Source of the DNA: an uncultured Bacillota bacterium
GTDB taxonomy: Bacteria; Bacillota; Clostridia; Oscillospirales; Oscillospiraceae
Assembly (NCBI GenBank): GCA_947383275.1
Contig: CANDCW010000020.1
Location: 1 to 38,210, forward strand
DNA length: 38,210 nt
Direction: 5' to 3'
A program made the translations under genes and the position numbers. Positions 36,549-38,210 of this stretch are shown one piece after another. How positions within the stretch are numbered: the first letter of the stretch is position 1; each line of letters starts with the position of its first letter. The notes beneath the pieces were generated by a model. That model saw only the letters and a list, made by a program, of their open reading frames with translations, did not search any database and was not told where the DNA came from.

Positions 36549-37760
36549 ATGGTTAATGTAGCGATTTTGGGCTTTGGCACGGTGGGTTCCGGCGTGGCTG
36601 AGGTGCTTACCACCAACGGCGGGCTGATCGACCACCGGGTAGACGACCTTGTGCGGCTGAAGTATATTCTGGATGTACGGGACTTCCCTGACAGCCCTTA
36701 CAAGGACTGCTTTGTGAAGGACTTTTCGGTGATTGAAAACGACCCCGAGCTGGATATTGTGGTGGAGACCATTGGCGGCGCGAAGATTGCTCTGGACTTT
36801 ACCACCCGGGCCCTGAAAGCCGGCAAGAGCGTAGTCACGTCCAACAAGGAGCTGGTGGCAACCCACGGCTGTGAGCTGCTGCGGCTGGCCCGGGAGCATG
36901 GGTGCAGCTACCTCTTTGAGGCCAGCGTGGGCGGGGGCATCCCCATCCTGCGTCCTCTCACCTCCTGCCTGGCCGCCAACGAGCTGGAACAGGTTACCGG
37001 CATCCTCAACGGCACCACCAACTACATCCTGACCAGGATGATCCGGGCGGGGCTCACCTTTGATCAGGCGCTCAAGGAGGCCCAGGCCAACGGCTACGCC
37101 GAGAAGGACCCTACTGCCGATGTGGACGGCCACGACGCCTGCCGCAAGATCTGCATTCTGGCCGCGCTGGCCTTTGGCCGGCACGTCTACCCCGACCAGG
37201 TGCCCACGCAGGGCATCCGGGGGGTCACCCTGGAGGATGTGGCCTACGCCGACTCTGTAGGCTACAAGATTAAGTTGCTGGGCCGGGCGATCCGTCAGCC
37301 TGTGGGCAAGGTGTGCGCCTTTGTGGCTCCCCATCTGGTGCCCGGGGAGAACCCCCTATCCGGGGTGGAGGATGTGTTCAATGCCATTGCTGTGACCGGG
37401 AACGCCATCGGCGATGTGATGTTCTATGGCCGGGGGGCGGGTAAGCTGCCCACCGCCTCCGCCGTAGTAGCCGATGTCATCGACATTGCCAAGGACCTGA
37501 AGAGGGACCGGCACAACGGCTGGGAGGAGGGCGCCGCTGACCTTGTGGTGTCCGCTGATGGGCTGTCCTCCGTCTGGTATGTCCGGGCGCAGCTCTCCGC
37601 CGACCAGGCACGCCGGCGCTGCGGCGATATCCAGCTGCTGGCGCGCAGCGGCGCGCCAGCCGGTGAAGCGGCGTTCCTGACCGCGCCGATGACAGAGCCG
37701 GAAATCAGGGAAAAGCTGTCCGGCGCCGATGTGGGCTCCCTGTTCCGGGTGCTGGCCTGA
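36549..37760 (+). CDS. hom: Homoserine dehydrogenase (403 aa)
   Basis: Reduces aspartate semialdehyde to homoserine with NAD(P)H, the branch point for threonine and methionine. The NAD(P) fold is VAILGFGTVGSGVAEVL (residues 4-20). The substrate region has SNKELVATHG and the signature GILNGTTNYILTRM (about 158-171), then AEKDPTADVDGHDACRKI. A short C-terminal region (VSADGLSSVWYVRAQLSAD) looks like an ACT-related tail. AAGGAG lies 8 bases before the ATG. Aspartokinase follows 78 bases on. Confidence 0.96.
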   Translation: MVNVAILGFGTVGSGVAEVLTTNGGLIDHRVDDLVRLKYILDVRDFPDSPYKDCFVKDFSVIENDPELDIVVETIGGAKIALDFTTRALKAGKSVVTSNKELVATHGCELLRLAREHGCSYLFEASVGGGIPILRPLTSCLAANELEQVTGILNGTTNYILTRMIRAGLTFDQALKEAQANGYAEKDPTADVDGHDACRKICILAALAFGRHVYPDQVPTQGIRGVTLEDVAYADSVGYKIKLLGRAIRQPVGKVCAFVAPHLVPGENPLSGVEDVFNAIAVTGNAIGDVMFYGRGAGKLPTASAVVADVIDIAKDLKRDRHNGWEEGAADLVVSADGLSSVWYVRAQLSADQARRRCGDIQLLARSGAPAGEAAFLTAPMTEPEIREKLSGADVGSLFRVLA

Positions 37761-37838
37761 GGCGGTCAGGCCGCATAGAATGGCGGGGAGATACAAATCC
37801 AAAACATTTAACTTGAACCTTTAGGGGGAACAACATAT

Positions 37839-38210
37839 ATGCTCATTGTTCAAAAATTCGGCGGCAGCTCGGTGGCCGACGCCGACCGTATCCGAAACGT
37901 GGCCCGGATTGTGACCGAGACCTACCGGAAGGGCCACAGCGTGGTGGTGGTCCTGTCCGCCCAGGGGGATACTACGGACGACCTGATTGAAAAGGCCCGG
38001 GAGATCCACCCCGGCGCCTCTAAACGGGAGATGGATATGCTGCTGGCCACCGGGGAGCAAATCTCCATCTCCCTGTGTGCCATGGCCATTGAGCGCATGG
38101 GCTATCAGGCCATTTCGCTCACCGGCTGGCAGGCGGGGGTGCTTACCGACTCAGGCTACTCCGCCGCCCGCATCAAGCGGGTGCGCACCGAGCGTATCCA
38201 GAAGGAGCTG
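37839..38210 (+). CDS. lysC: Aspartokinase, N-terminal part (124 aa, runs off the window)
   Basis: Phosphorylates aspartate at the head of the lysine, threonine and methionine pathway. The catalytic-domain start LIVQKFGGSSVADADRI carries the KFGGSS nucleotide-binding motif. VVVVLSAQGDTTDDLI and LLATGEQISISLCAMAI follow. The gene is cut by the window edge after the GRI-type RIKRVRTERI segment, so its ACT domains are not seen. The AGGGGGA site lies upstream of the ATG. Same direction as hom and probably the same operon. Confidence 0.95.
   Translation, partial: MLIVQKFGGSSVADADRIRNVARIVTETYRKGHSVVVVLSAQGDTTDDLIEKAREIHPGASKREMDMLLATGEQISISLCAMAIERMGYQAISLTGWQAGVLTDSGYSAARIKRVRTERIQKEL

Overview
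The window reads as a chromosomal segment of a high-GC anaerobic Clostridia, probably an Oscillospiraceae-type gut bacterium. That placement is inferred from strong Shine-Dalgarno sites, consensus sigma-A promoters, a reverse rubrerythrin, a PadR/HAAS pair, a DUF1292 gene and the order of the amino-acid genes. The GC-rich host backbone is interrupted by an AT-richer island at about 10.9-20.4 kb.

Layout. 0-0.3 kb holds the 3' end of tRNA-Glu(CTC), a 5S rRNA and a terminator. 0.3-8.5 kb holds two GNAT acetyltransferases, a ComFB-like protein, an aldehyde dehydrogenase, a HAAS membrane protein with its PadR regulator, an F420-0:glutamate-ligase-like protein, an FrhB-like iron-sulfur protein and a polysaccharide flippase. 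8.6-10.45 kb holds a large serine recombinase that has no canonical start codon. 10.67-20.45 kb holds an integrative element flanked by direct repeats of the rubrerythrin 3' end. Its genes are a tyrosine integrase, a WYL regulator, a SprT-like metalloprotein, two XRE regulators, three unrecognised genes (two of them paralogous), an excisionase-like protein, a zinc-ribbon membrane protein and a small serine resolvase. 20.2-21.4 kb is the intact PerR-like / reverse rubrerythrin / rubredoxin oxidative-stress operon. 21.4-27.8 kb is leftward housekeeping: TVP38 membrane protein, metF, exoA, serA, DUF1963, an ECF S component and serC. 27.9-30.6 kb holds an HPr-like protein, then MATE and DegV genes behind a structured leader. 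30.6-38.2 kb holds a parvulin-type PPIase, a probable 6S RNA on the minus strand, a DUF1292 protein, a class A penicillin-binding protein, an ACT-domain protein, homoserine dehydrogenase and the start of aspartokinase.

How the parts work together. serC, serA and metF supply serine and one-carbon units. The ACT protein, hom and aspartokinase form an aspartate/threonine block. The PerR-like repressor overlaps rubrerythrin by 4 bases and is followed by rubredoxin, giving a peroxide-reduction operon. The island appears to have entered the 3' end of rubrerythrin. It brought its own rubrerythrin tail and a rubredoxin, so the operon stays intact at the right end, while the host's original tail and rubredoxin are stranded at the left end beside the integrase.

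The most interesting items are this operon-restoring integration, the tandem paralogous unknown genes with a winged-helix-like gene bracketed by matching 14-bp inverted repeats, a compact divergent switch with TGCAC-type operators, the AUC-start recombinase, rubredoxins with a shortened CxC knuckle, and the probable 6S RNA whose promoter overlaps the DUF1292 stop codon.
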